In this document: piece by piece, positions 32,711 through 44,319 of the stretch
Layout of the letters: every line of letters starts with the position of its first letter
How positions within the stretch are numbered: the first letter of the stretch is position 1
Source: Volucella zonaria
Lineage: Eukaryota; Arthropoda; Insecta; Diptera; Syrphidae
NCBI GenBank assembly: GCA_963966105.1
Contig: OZ014533.1
Coordinates: 26,761,206 to 26,825,205 of the forward strand
Direction of reading: 5' to 3'
Length of the DNA: 64,000 nucleotides
Notes under the pieces: model-generated
Databases searched by the model: none
Told to the model about the DNA's origin: nothing
The model's input: the letters and a program-made list of their open reading frames with translations, nothing else
Program-made: the position numbers and the translations under genes

Positions 32711-35700
32711 TGTAAGTAGGTATCAAATATGATGCCGGATGACTGAAGAGGTCAAAAGAAACTAGGATCTATAAATTTTTCCATGGGATACAAGATTTTT
32801 TCTATTGCATTCCGTACAGTTAAGAATCAAAACGCACAAACAAATATACCGTACATTTTTGTTGAAATAGATAGTGTTGAAGGTGACGGCTAGCGATATG
32901 ATAAAGTTCGTCGACTACTACAACAGAGGGTCTAAATTCAATCTAAAAACAGAAAATGAAAACCGAGAACTTTTTATACTGACCTGATATATTTTCTTAG
33001 ACCTTTATTTCGAATTCTCCAGCACTTCCGTTGTGGATTTAACTTTCGTTTTACTGTCTTAGTACTTTTCATGACCTTTGCGGCGTTCGTATGAGATCTC
33101 TGGGAACTCTACCGAACGTATTTTTTAAATCGATGGGGAAGCTGTGGATATCTTTTGAAGCGGCTCAACGTTTCTTTATCATTACCCGCAGGCCTGGAAT
33201 ATCATTATGCCGTCCTGCCTCTCACAAAACCGCATTGACTGCCATGGAGCGCATATTCAACTCTCGAGGACTCTATCATACTCGTATATTAATAATATCT
33301 GCCATTTCATCGATCAGTAGGTGTTACAATTTCTCGTGTCGGCTCTGTCTTATACAATGGAATAGGAAGCGAGTAATTTACACACATGATTTCCATGATT
33401 CAGCCCGACTGCATTTTTGTTCTTTCTTTTTACTACTCCTCTAACTTCGGCTTTCGTAAATTTTGCTCTTCCTCATTGTGCGCGCGCGACAGTTATGGGA
33501 TAGTTCTGAGCGGAAATCCTACTTTAAGTAAATATTTCGGTGATTGAATCTCTTCCGAACTTGTCCGTCCTTGTGCTGAGTTCTTAAAAATATTAGCTGG
33601 CCACGAGCGGGTTTGACGTCGCACTTCTTCTAAAAATATTAATTGTCGACTGATTATATGTAGTCGTATGTATGTATGTATAAAATATGAGTTCTGCCAA
33701 ACTATTCAAATGTCAATAGTTGGCGGCGATAGCCGTTCTTTTGGGACCTGATATTAAGCGCTGATAGCGATGGCGAAAAAACACACCTTATAACTCTACT
33801 TTCATTACACAAAACAATACACAGTTTATCGTTTATATCCCCTCTACTTAGTCCTCACTTTTATTCCTTACCGCATGTCATCGTACCACCACAATGTTTC
33901 TTTATTTCTATGGAGGCGGCCTTTTAAAATTCCGAGCAAGTTTTGTGCACTTAAGTAGTCCTTTTTCTTGGTTTAAAACTATATTAATTGCTCATAGCTG
34001 GCCTCTTTCTTGTTTCAATGGTGTCAGTTCATTCTATTGTCTGATGGTTTTTCTCTGGTTTATTCACGAAAAAATCTGGTAGAAACAGTTAGCCTTGACT
34101 TGCTATTGGTTCGCCTCAGATTGTTTTAGAATTTTCTTGTGGCTGTTTCAGGTTATTCGCCGTAACATTCACTCAGAGTACATATATCGCCAACGATATA
34201 CGCGGTGCATTTTCAGTTCGCTTTTGAATGATTGTCATTTGCCAGTCCTGGAGAGTGGTCGATAACAATTATTATGGCCCAATCATGCAGCTGCTCCAAG
34301 TGGTTGTTGGCGAACGTATCCATTGAGGATTTTCAGTGCCGGTATTGAAAAATCATTCCTGTATTATTTTTACAAACGTGTTGGAGCCATTCTAATGTTC
34401 ACAAACACTGTGGTTTATTGGACATATACTCGTACATATATATTTTCTGACTTATTTTTGCTATGAAAGTTATCGCCCAAACTTTGTTGCAAATTTTCAA
34501 ATATTCATTATTGAACAATTATTTGAATAACGTTTTTTGCGTACTTCAACACCTTATTGCGGCGTTAGATGTTTCAAAATAAATTGCTATGGTTCATTCG
34601 GTACGGCTATCAAATATAAATTCAAATATGGAAGCCAGACACAAACAAGAAGGAATGCCCTGCAACATTAAATGCACTCTGGCTTAGTTAAAATAATATT
34701 GGATCGAATTAAAGAATATTAATTACTACTCTGATCAAGATTATCTTGCTCCGAAACTGCTGAAAAACATTATCAGGGAATGGGAACGTGACAAAAGTAA
34801 CAGTTAACTGGAAAAATTTTACAAAAACGAGGCCACTCAAACTTTCAAGGAAAACATGGCTCAACTCAACTGAAAAGGAATCAGTGCAATGGGAGAAGAT
34901 TCCAAGAGAGCTGAGCCCGAATCTATACACGATGACGCGTAAGTGTAAAAGAGACTCTAGCTAGAACTAGTTGCTGAATATGTAATTTATTTTAATCTCT
35001 GTAAATCTCGGAAACGATCATGAAAGTGTCTTCTGCCTAGACCTGTCCCGCCTTCGTATAGGTGATTGTCACCAATGCCGAAAACCCCTACATCTACCCC
35101 AGTACTTTGAATTCATCTCACAAAATGTCTTTATACCTAAATAACTCAACACATTAACTGAAAGAAAAATAAATATTTGTATACATTTAATTATCTTTCC
35201 AAGGAATTCAACAACAATGAACTCACGACTCCGAAAAAATGTTTAATGAATGGAGAAGAACCGCCTCTGTCTTGCTAAAGACGCCTATAATACTAAGCTC
35301 ACACTGAAACAAAATTCATCTAAAAATAACCCAACATCCAATCGTCCATTGAAAAAGAAAAATTACAAAAAAAAAATTATTTTCATGGCATTGTGCCAAA
35401 AAAAGTCTTCTCAACGCGACTACAAGACGCCATGTCTTTCCTTGAATACAGAAACTTTGGAAAACTCAGAGAAGAGGTTCAGGAGGGACCAGCAATCCGA
35501 CAAGGATCTCCCTTATTTTATTTTTTTTTTTCTCAACAAACAGTCAGAAGATAGATTTGAAGAAAAATCCAGTTTTGAGATGAACAAATAAAGCTCCAAA
35601 CAGGACATATGTAATTGTGACACATTTTAATAGTTTTTTTTTTAATCCTGTTGGTAGTTTCTCCTTCACCTTCACCTTTAGTCCTGTTTCGACATTTGTG

Positions 35701-37070
35701 TGCAATGCAGCAATAAAACATACAATTTTTTCCCATTTGAACTTTCTCCCCAGTTAGAGAGGGAATAGAATCCGTGTAAGCCCAATATCCTTGAAAAGTC
35801 CCGAAATAGAGTTTCAACCTCTAAAAATAAGGTAGTTTGGGTGCAAATAATGGAAGAAATATTTTACTCGTATTTTCTTTGTATTTCTGTTTGCAAGCCT
35901 ACGTCAGATGAATATAAATGGCCATCATCCAACTTAGAAGGAACGAGCAAGGAGGGCTCCTATTTAATAATCCCACATTGAGTGTTGACTCATTCGTTTC
36001 AGTTGGGAATTCGGTGTTCGAGTAGGAGTGTCTACTGAAAAAAACAGCTGAAGAAGCAGTCTGCCTGGTTAGACAAGGGTGGCAAGGAAAAAAATTAATT
36101 CAGTTTAAGTTATGCGGAAGAAGAAGTTTAGCGGAGTTTGAGTACTCCAATATCCTTTAAAGGATAATGCATAAATTAAGGAGAAGATGTAGCTACTTTG
36201 GCAATGTAGGTCATGAGGTCGAAAGAGTGCTTTTCATCTGGGTCTGCGGAGAGGGAATTGATTTTTTTTGTGTTTTTCGTTTTTATGTCTCTTGGGCTTT
36301 ACCTAATAGAGGGTGTGTTCCCATTCATTTTGGGCTATAAGGATAAAATCATACGAACGTTTCATGTTGTTGGAATGGTAATGAGAAATAATGGCAGGAA
36401 GAAGCAGCAAAGGATAAGAAAAAAGGAATTCAAAGGGGGGATTTCGAGAATGTGAAATTGCAGTAGTCAGTTTAAAAATCGATCCGACCTTTTGCATAAC
36501 TAAAGCGCTTCTGATTTACTGAAAATGTCCTTAAAGTGTAACTGTAGATTATTAGAAATGCAGGAAGTTGAGGAAGATGGCCGTTTCTTGAGAGTACGGG
36601 TGATGGTTTTCTTAAGCTTTGAAATCAAATATTGGAAGACTATTTTTCCTTCTCAAATATATTGCATATTTTTTGTCACCCATTTATAGAAGATTACGTT
36701 TAGTAATACTATCGCTATTATACATGCATACAAGGCAAAACCGGACAAGATTATCAGCGGAGTTCATTTAAGAGTATCAATACGACACTTTGTCACCACT
36801 TTATCAATCAGAGCGTAAGAACAGGTCTCAGTGGGTGAGGTTTTGCTTCACCACCAGCAAATGCTTAGAATCTAGCGTCAGCCTTTTTTTTTTGTTTTAA
36901 GATATGTGTCGACGACAAAACGCGCATAAACAATTGACATGTAGGTCATGTTCAAATCTAAATACACTAAATGCGGGCAAAGCCATATATTGCAAAAAAA
37001 CGCAACAACTCTTTGAACAACCCAATAATTTGCCGGCGCCCTAGTTTTCAGCAAGCTGGTTCTTTCTACG
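32711..37070. other. 4.3 kb without recognisable genes or elements
   Basis: I read all frames and found only short, compositionally biased open frames (33091-33444 plus, 34709-34930 minus, 35250-35591 plus, 35533-35817 minus, 36213-36455 plus). None matches a family I know. A short (GTAT)n-like stretch occurs near 33668. This is the longest stretch in the window without an assignable element and may contain eroded repeats. Confidence 0.35.
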
Positions 37071-37084
37071 CAGGTTCTCTGGTG

Positions 37085-38290
37085 TTCTGTTTCCGACCGA
37101 ACAATGATACAAGACATTTTTTCTCAAATTTTTTTTTTATTTTTCTACATAGTCTCCTTGTAACTCTACACACTTCTCCCAGCGATGCTCCCATCTCTCT
37201 AACCCGTCCAAATAGTACTTGGCGTTTTTCTCTGCAAAACGAAGGTGATTGCCTCCTCATTTGACGAAAATCTCTGTCCTCCGAGCCCAGTTTTTAGATG
37301 AAGGAACAAAAAGAAGTCGCTTGGGGCTAGATCTGGTGAATAAGGCGGATGGTCAAGCAGTGCAAACCGTAATTCATGGATTTTCGTCATGGCAACCGCT
37401 GAGGTGTGAGACGGCGCGTTGTCTTGGTGAAACAGGATTTTCTTTTTCTGTTTGGCAAGTAATTATGCGTAGTATGCTCCTGTTACGGTTTTTCTTTTTT
37501 GAAGATAATCGATTAAGATAACTCCTTTACTATCCCAAAAAACAGTCGCCATCACTTTCGCAGCCGAAAAAACAGTTTTTGCTTTTTTTGAAGCCTTCTC
37601 GCCCTTTGCAGTCCACTGTTTTGACTGAATTTTGGTGTATCCAAGTTTCATCTACAGTAATTAATCGGTGCCAAAACTCGGATTCATTGCGCCTAAACGT
37701 CCAAACTGCGCCAACAGAGCGTTGGAAATGTTCATTCGAACATGTTTTTGGTCTAATGTAAGCAAACGCGGCACCCAACGCGCGGACAGCTTTCTCATGC
37801 CTAAATCTTGATTTAATATGTAACAAACACGTTCTTTGGACATTTTCATAACATCTACTATCTCTGTCGCTTTAATTTGACGGTCGTCTAACACCATTTG
37901 GTGAACTTTTGCAATACTATCGTCAGTGGTTGCAGTTTTTGGACATCCCGAACGTTCATAATCTCCCAAGCTCTTACAGCCACCTTTAAATTCAGCTGCC
38001 CAAAATTTCACTGTGGTAAATGATGGCGCACAGAGTCCAACTCATTTTTGATTTGCGTAGGCGTATTGCCTTTCAAAAAAAAACAATTTTATAACAGCTC
38101 GATAGTCAATTTTTTCCATTTTCACAAAAAACACTCACATCGACTCACTCAAACGACTGTCAACTAAAAACTACACGTCCAAAATGACTGAAACTTCGGT
38201 AAGTAACTGTCAAAAGATGCACAACTAGCATTCACTAGCTTTTATTGACGAGTGCCGCCATCTTTTCGTTGCGGTCGGAAACTTTTCAGT
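37085..38290 (-). mobile_element. Mariner element, family M, copy 3, outer TIRs lost
   Basis: Inner TIR sequence survives at both sides: TTTCCGACCGAACAATGATA near 37090 and, on the minus strand from 38290, CTGAAAAGTTTCCGACCGCA. The outermost CGAGGGTTGG is missing at both ends, so no TA duplication is visible. The interior matches copies 1 and 2 throughout, including the same non-coding sequence between TIR and transposase. Confidence 0.8.
37190..38120 (-). pseudogene. Mariner transposase, family M copy 3, frameshifted
   Basis: Minus-strand frames in order: MEKIDYRAVIK (about 38118), KFWAAEFKGGCKSLGDYERS and RVCYILNQDLGMRKLSARWV in 38011-37661, PSFGT then VDETW (first Asp, near 37645), IQSKQWTAKGEKASKKAKTV with VFWDSKGVILIDYL (37651-37463), then ILFHQDNAPSHTSAVAM (second Asp, about 37440) and LLDHPPYSPDLAPSDFFLF (third Asp). 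A deletion removes the TIKLLAKLKAEI-type region near 37450 and the C terminus is frameshifted. All three catalytic Asp blocks remain visible. Confidence 0.8.
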
Positions 38291-38299
38291 TTCATAAAA

Positions 38300-38870
38300 A
38301 GGTGTAGGCACAAAGTTTTTCTTTTCAATTTAAGCGATGCTTAAATTTCTGTGGTGCTATACTTTTTATATGTAGTTTGGTTCTATTATGTTTTTGGTCA
38401 TAAAACTATTGCAACATACGACACTCTTTGGTTTGGCTACACACACCTACACGTAGTTTGGTTTTTTTTTTTGTTTTTTTTTTTGTTTTTTTTTTTTAAG
38501 TATATAGCAATCTTCGGAAGATACTAATGGCCCGGGCCATCAGCATGCACGATTCGCAAACCAAAAGTATTCGATTTCGGGGGTGCGCCTCACAGTGGTT
38601 TCATATGTATGGAATCACCGGTCATAATTAAAAAATTCATTTAAAATAAAAAGTTGTAACGTAATTTTTATTGATAAGCCCAATTTGTACAATTTGAATA
38701 AATATAGAAGAAGATTTCACATTAAAAGTTTTAAGACTTCTTTGCTTAACATTGATTTTTCTGAGCATATTGTGTTAGTTAAGAATGGATCCGAGGCAAG
38801 AAGCAATCGATTGAATAAAGCAGTGTTGTTGGCTAGTCTTGATATTTTTCTCGTGTTTTGGACCTAAATA
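38300..38870. repeat. T-rich tandem G(T)n tract in otherwise unrecognised DNA
   Basis: At about 38459-38498, three consecutive units of G followed by 11-13 T occur. The remaining 500 bp shows no gene or element boundary. Confidence 0.5.
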
Positions 38871-40572
38871 ACTTAATGTTTTTATTATTAACCTCAGCAA
38901 CTTCTTCGGTCAACTGGCCTATAGGCAAAATCGCAAGTTGAGCAACTTATCCACCATGGGATTAGTACTTTATGCACACAAGCTGGCAGTGGATACCATA
39001 GATATTCGTCCACAATTTCTCTTGCTGTTTGTAAGGCATACTCTTCAAAGGCCTGGATATTAATAGTGTAGTGAGATAGTTCTCAGGACTATAGAACATC
39101 TTTCAATTATGGACTTTTTCAAGCACGTAATCTCTGAAGATAATGAAGGGTTGGCAAAAAATCTGCGAGCCGTATTGTCGTCATTTGAATTTCCCCCACC
39201 TTTTTTCGCTTTATCAGTTACAAGGCCAGTCTTTTGTCTGACTTCGCTCTGTATTGTTTTCTTTGGGTGCAGAAGAGGTCTATCGTTTTTTTCCCGCACG
39301 CCATTTCTTAATATCAAGTCTATAGGATACATGAATTAAAAAATCAAAAAAACGTATCGTAACGTATAAACCGAAATCCAAACTATCATGACTATTATGT
39401 CTTTGCAGGTATCCTTCAATATTGTTGATTGTAGTTGGTTTGGCTGTTGTAGGGTTTTCAAGCACAAAACAACCGTTAAAATTCACAACCTCACATTCCG
39501 AGAGAAGGAAAATCTCTCCGTCCTATTCGGACTCCCACCGCTGGAGAGTCAATATCGAAACCAAACACACCTGAGTTTCAAACCACTACATCACAAACTT
39601 TCCTTTTTCCTCCTTCTAACTTCCGCCCGCGCCAAGGCAACAGTATAATGGTATTCATAACCCCTTAGGCGCGCGTAAATTATAAAAAAAAAAAAAAAAT
39701 ATAACACACCTGTTGCGACGCAGTATAGATTAAGGCGTTGCACTCCTTCCCATCCACCATTGTCAATTTGAGCTCATGGTTTACACTATAAATCTGATCT
39801 TCCATAGCAATAATAGTACTAGATAGATCCACAATTTGACTTAGTATGTATTGCTATTCGGTTCTGCTCAACCCTGAAGTTTCCTTCTTAGTCGACAGTA
39901 CTCGGTCAATCCAGGACGAGGATTCTGCTATACAATTCTTTTGTCCGTGTCAGGATTAAGTTGTGAAAGAAATTTAATAGGCACATAAGAAGTGACGAAC
40001 ATATCACTATCACTAAATTCACCCGATGTCCGCTGTATGTACTCCGATTGCCCACTGCTTCCATCGATGCCCCATTTTCCAATAAGTGACAAGTTACTCA
40101 AACCATCTTCTGGTATCTTGAGAATGCGTTGTTGTAATTCTACAATCCGTTTCGCGGTGCGATCTAAAAGGCCTTGGAGTGTTACTTCCGCTGAAGAATC
40201 AGTGATCGTAACAATCTTGCTTTGCTTTGAGTACTTACTCGGGAAAACATCAAGCTTTGTTCTTTTCATTTACCACATTCCTTATAACTTGATATTGGAT
40301 TTTTGATAACCTGGCATCAATTAATAATTTTAGGGCGTTATTTGCATCAAGTTGCGGAATGTCAGTTGGTTGAAGTTGCATCAAAGCAGAAATGATATCT
40401 TGGTCTTTTGTAAACAAGCTAGCAATACGCCTTCTTTTTGTTCTAGCGAGCATTCTAAGAAAACCTTTTTTGGCCTTCCTTGAGATTTTTTAGTATCATT
40501 GAACTTACTTACATCAGTGTAGTCTTCTGTACTCTCAAGCCAGTAACTGTACTCGTCAAAAATGACTGGCAT
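38870..40572 (-). pseudogene. RAG1/Transib-like DDE transposase, decayed (tentative)
   Basis: Ordered minus-strand blocks: KKSQGRPKKVFLECS (40490), RTKRRRIASLFTKDQDIISA and ALKLLIDARLSKIQYQVIRN (40453-40280), IVTITDSSAEVTLQGLLDRT, RIVELQQRILKIPEDGLSNL, LIGKWGIDGSSGQSEY with SDSDMFVTSYVPIKF (40210-39970). Next comes ELKLTMVDGKECNALIYTAS running into QQVCY (about 39770-39700). Then IRFFDFLIHVSYRLDIKKWR (39360), EVRQKTGLVTDKAKKGGGNS, NTARRFFANPSLSSEITCLK, and finally ILPIGQLTEEVAEVNNKNIK (about 38900). I recognise this as a family of uncharacterised arthropod/cnidarian proteins. The KWGxDGSSGQSEY Asp, the MVDGK Asp and a C-terminal Glu in EExxExxNK resemble the RAG1-core/Transib layout. The link is inference, not a search result. 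Several frameshifts make it non-functional. Confidence 0.55.
39470..39705 (+). mobile_element. Possible A-tailed insertion inside the RAG1-like pseudogene
   Basis: Homology of the surrounding pseudogene stops at QQVCY (about 39700) and resumes near 39440, leaving about 230 bp unexplained. On the plus strand this segment ends in A15 followed by TATAA (39684-39705), which looks like the tail of a retroposed sequence. I could not find a target-site duplication, so an eroded linker is also possible. Confidence 0.35.
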
Positions 40573-40692
40573 AGCGAATATATCCTGTTGTGTAAAAGTT
40601 CCGTGTGTTCAATGTTATAGACTTGTGTAAATATTCTAAACGTTTCCTTATGCTTAGTAGCATCTCCAACCTTCTTTATTTTACGCCATATA

Positions 40693-41979
40693 TTGGGTCT
40701 ACAAGTAAGTTTCCAGCGTTTTTTTTTCCAAAATTTGAAGTTTTATTATGAAAACATAATTACAATGCTTTATTCAAAGTATCGTCCATCGGAAGCTACA
40801 ACTTTCCCCCTTCTTTTTGGCAATTTATAAATTCCGGACCAAAAAAATTTCTCTTCTTTCGAGCCCAAGAATGTATCGAGCCAATTTTTGATTTCCTCTA
40901 CTGAGCTGAAGCGTATTCCCGTAAGAGCGTTCTGCATCGAACGAAACAAGTGGTAGTCAGATGGTGCAAAGTCTGGACTGTAAGGCGGGTGAGGCAGAAT
41001 TTGCCATCCACTATTTCCCAAATAGTTTTTCACCGAAACCGCAACATGTGGCCGAGCGTTGTCGTGATGAAAAATAACGGACTCATGCCTGATCTCATAT
41101 TCTGGCCGTTTTTCTTTTAATGCCCGCTTCAAACAAATTAGTTGGGTTCGATATAATGATCCTTTGATGGTTTCACCACTCGGAAGCAGTTCGTAGTATA
41201 CGACACCCTTTTGATCCCACCATATGCAGAGCATGACCTTATTCACGTGAATATTTCGTTTCGGCGTCGATTGGGCGGGCTCGCCGGGCTTTGTATACGA
41301 TTTTCTGCGTTTAGGATTATCATAATAAATCCATTTCTCATCACCAGTGACAATACGATGCAAAAATGATTTATTTTTATACCGCTGCAGTAACATTTCG
41401 AACATGCAAAATCGTCGTTCGACGTCTCTTGGCTTCAATTCGTACAGCACCCAGTTTCCAACCTTTTGAATGAATCCCAGTGCTTTAAGGCGCAGGGAAA
41501 CGGCTTGTTGCGTGACGCCCAATGATGCAGCAAGTTCTTCTTGAATCTGACACGGATCCTCATCCAGTAAAGCGTCCAATTCCTTGTCTACAAAACTTTT
41601 CGGCTTTCCGGGGCGATCTTTGTCTTCAACTCCGAAATCACCATTTTTGAACCGTTGGAACCACTCGCGTCACGTCGATTCACCAATACATTCCGCCCCA
41701 TAAGTTTCCGAAAGCAAACGATAGGCTTCAGCCGCACTTTTCTTCATATTAAAGAATAAAAGCAGCACTTCCCGCAAATGACGTTTATTTGGCAGGAAAC
41801 TTGCCATGATTTTGCTCGATAAAATGTACGACACCGATAGAACTGCTCAAATATAACGCTGCAAAGTTGTTTACAGATACAAAACCTACAAATAAAACAC
41901 ATGGGGTCTGACATTACTGCCCGGGATCCACTGGTGGCGCCATCTCTGACAAACGCTGGAAACTTACTTGTAAACCCAA
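40693..41979 (-). mobile_element. Mauritiana-type mariner, 1287 bp, complete
   Basis: TIRs: TTGGGTCTACAAGTAAGTTT from 40693, and TTGGGTTTACAAGTAAGTTT on the minus strand from 41979. TA flanks lie at 40691-40692 and 41980-41981. Length and organisation equal those of Mos1 (known to be 1286 bp). One of the best preserved elements in the window. Confidence 0.92.
40770..41807 (-). pseudogene. Mauritiana-subfamily mariner transposase with one stop codon
   Basis: The reading frame runs from ATG at 41807 to the stop at 40770, 345 codons, the known length of Mos1 transposase. A single TGA at 41672-41670 interrupts it, in GESTxREWFQRF, where a Cys codon (TGT/TGC) is the likely ancestor. N-terminal HTH 1: SFLPNKRHLREVLLLFF; linker GDFGVEDKDRPGKPK; HTH 2: GVTQQAVSLRLKALGFIQK. 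Catalytic blocks: VTGDEKWIYYDNPKRR, FHHDNARPHVAVSV, YSPDFAPSDYHLF, all three Asp retained with DD34D spacing. C terminus SGIYKLPKRRGKVVASDG. One-point inactivation suggests recent activity of the family. Confidence 0.9.
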
Positions 41980-42042
41980 TATATATATAAAATATATTAC
42001 GAATCTTGACCCTTAAAAGAAAAATATTGTTCTATATATGTA

Positions 42043-43698
42043 CAGTGATGTGCGAAATAATAGGGGCTTCTCTACGCCAATGCTTTAAAAGCTTCCAATT
42101 TGTCTCAACGTTAAGCAAAAAAAAAAAACTAACATGATCTTAAGCTTTGGTGTTTGTAAATCAAAATGCAGTTCTCTATACATAAATATTGATCATGCAT
42201 TCCAAATCGTGTCGTTAGTTTGCGAAGTGTGGTCGATTTTGACTGTGAAAAATAATAACAACACTTGTAAGAATAACCGTTTAATTAATAATTCATTGTT
42301 CTTAGTTTTACGTTTTAGAATCGATTAGAGTTTATTTTCAAGGAACATTATAAAACTTATGATTTTAATAGAAATTGTGATTAAAAATGGGTCGAAAACA
42401 GCATTGCAGCGCCGAGGAGAGGAAGCAAATTAAGAATCTCCATAACAACAGTATGACTTACCGAAAAATTGCTAAAATTGTTGACTGTTCAAAGACAATG
42501 GTGGAAAATGCCTTAAAGTGCCTATCTACGGCAGAAACTTTCGGGCGAACACCTAAAATGTCTCCCTCTCTCAAAAAAAGGGTACTGCACTATATAAAAA
42601 ATAACCCCTTTGCGTCATCCAGCGCATTGAAAAAAGAATTTAGCCTGGATGTCGACACCTTTACTATACGCAGGATGCTTATAGCGAACAATCTGAAAGC
42701 AAGAAGCGCGAGGAAAGCACCGCTGCTGTCGAAGAAGAATGTTTCTAAAAGGTTGCTTTTTGCAGAGGAACATTCCAGCTGGCCTGAAAGCAAATGGCGC
42801 AATATCCTTTGGACTGATGAGACCAAAGTTAATTTATTTAACTCAGATCGCTGTAGTTCGCAAGTGCGTAGACCGCCCAATACCGCATACTGCAACAAAT
42901 ACACAATCAAGACGGTCAAACATGGTGGGGGCTGCATCAAGGTATGGGGGTGTTTTTCCTACCAAGGTGTAGGTCCCATCCACAGAATAGAGGGCAATAT
43001 GACAGCAGTGTCGTACGTCGAAATACTAAGGAATATCATGCTACCTTATCCGGAGGAAAATATGCCTATTCGATGGGTGTTCCAACAGGATAATGATCCT
43101 AAACACTCATCGAAGCATACAAAAGAATGATTTTCAAAAAACAACCTTAATGTTTTAAGCTGGCCTTCTCTCTTAATCCGATTGAAAACCTGTGGTGAGA
43201 GGTCAAAGTGACATTAAGGGGCTTAAAAGCGTCCATTAATAATGATTTGTGGACATTCGTTAAGGCTACGTGAGAAGCTATTCCACCAAGGACTTGCTGA
43301 AGCTCGTAGATTCGATGCCGCGACGTTGCTTGGCTGTTATAAAAAACAAGGGCTATTCAACGAAATACTGAAGTATGTAGCTATGTGATAAAATAATTCA
43401 TTTCTTATCTTATAAAATTAATTTTGTTGTTTCAGTTTACATTAGAAGAATGTAACTTCAAGAACTGGTAGTTGTCGTTATTTTTTTGAACAGTCATTTT
43501 AAGAGGATTTAAAACTTTTTCTTTTCTTTTTCCATTTTATGTATGAATTTTAGGCCATTTTTTGTACAAATTTCTTATTTTACATTGAGACCAAATAATA
43601 AAATATTATAACGTTTTATGAAAACAAAGAGGTTCTCAGTTTTTTTTTTGCATTTTCAAATATTCCAATGGCTGTCCCTATTATTTTGCACATCACTA
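42043..43698 (+). mobile_element. Tc1-like element with TIRs
   Basis: The left end CAGTGATGTGCGAAATAATA starts at 42043 after TA. The right end on the minus strand from 43698 is TAGTGATGTGCAAAATAATA, with TA at 43699-43700. The ends match apart from the first base and one internal base. The element is 1656 bp, compatible with a Tc1-family transposon with one transposase gene. Confidence 0.85.
42387..43350 (+). pseudogene. Tc1-type transposase (DD34E), C terminus broken
   Basis: 247 open codons from ATG 42387: paired HTH region (CSAEERKQIKNLHNNSMTYR, KMSPSLKKRVLHYIKNNPFA), then NILWTDETKVNLFNSD (first Asp), the Gly-rich box KHGGGCIKVWGCFSYQG, and WVFQQDNDPKHSS (second Asp). A TGA at 43128-43130 interrupts it. 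Further on, LSWPSLS is followed in another frame by LNPIENLW (Glu of DD34E) with a TGA directly after the Trp, then PRRCLAVI in a third frame. The N-terminal two-thirds are well preserved; the last third is broken by at least two frame changes. Confidence 0.88.
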
Positions 43699-43700
43699 TA

Positions 43701-44319
43701 TATTGAAATTTCGCAAATTTTAGCACATTTTCGCAAAAAATGACATATACGTTCTTAAAAAATGAGAGATCACCTAAATAAATATATAAACTAAATTAGG
43801 CGAAAGTACACGAATCAAAACGTATGCACTGTCAAAATTTCACTTAAGAAAAAAAAAGAAACCAACTCAGGCACTAAGTTTAGTAACGATTTTAATATTA
43901 TTATGCATATCAATATGGAGGATGAGTAAGTTTACAATTATCTAAATACCTTGATCTTCAATATTCATCACTATATTTGCACAGCCTATGTCTAAAAAAA
44001 AACAGTTAATTTAGTCGTAGTGAAAAAGAAACCGCACTAAAAATCGCCAACGACTGCAACAAAATATTTAATTTTAACGACTGATCATGCTAGGCAAAAC
44101 TACTCTCAGATGAGTACATTAACTTTTGCATTTTAGCTTTTGGCCTATGGGGGAAACCACTGTGCGCCTACGTACTAACCCACACCCTGCACTTTTCTAC
44201 CACTCTCCCAACGGAACTGCTTTCGAACAGTCCTTCGCGGGACTGGTAAGCACTTTATGCCCTTCTTTCTCCGTTTGCTAGTGCGCCATTGTGTACAATA
44301 TTTACTGTTCTTTGTTGTA
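43701..44319. other. No recognisable features
   Basis: AT-rich spacer between the Tc1-like element and the R1-clade remnant. No gene or element boundary was noticed. Confidence 0.4.

Noticed and set aside
35250..35591. A Lys-rich 113-codon protein gene
   Set aside because: Composition follows A-rich DNA; there is no similarity, and it is followed by T-runs.
42590..42940. 116-codon minus-strand frame
   Set aside because: Antisense of the Tc1-type transposase.
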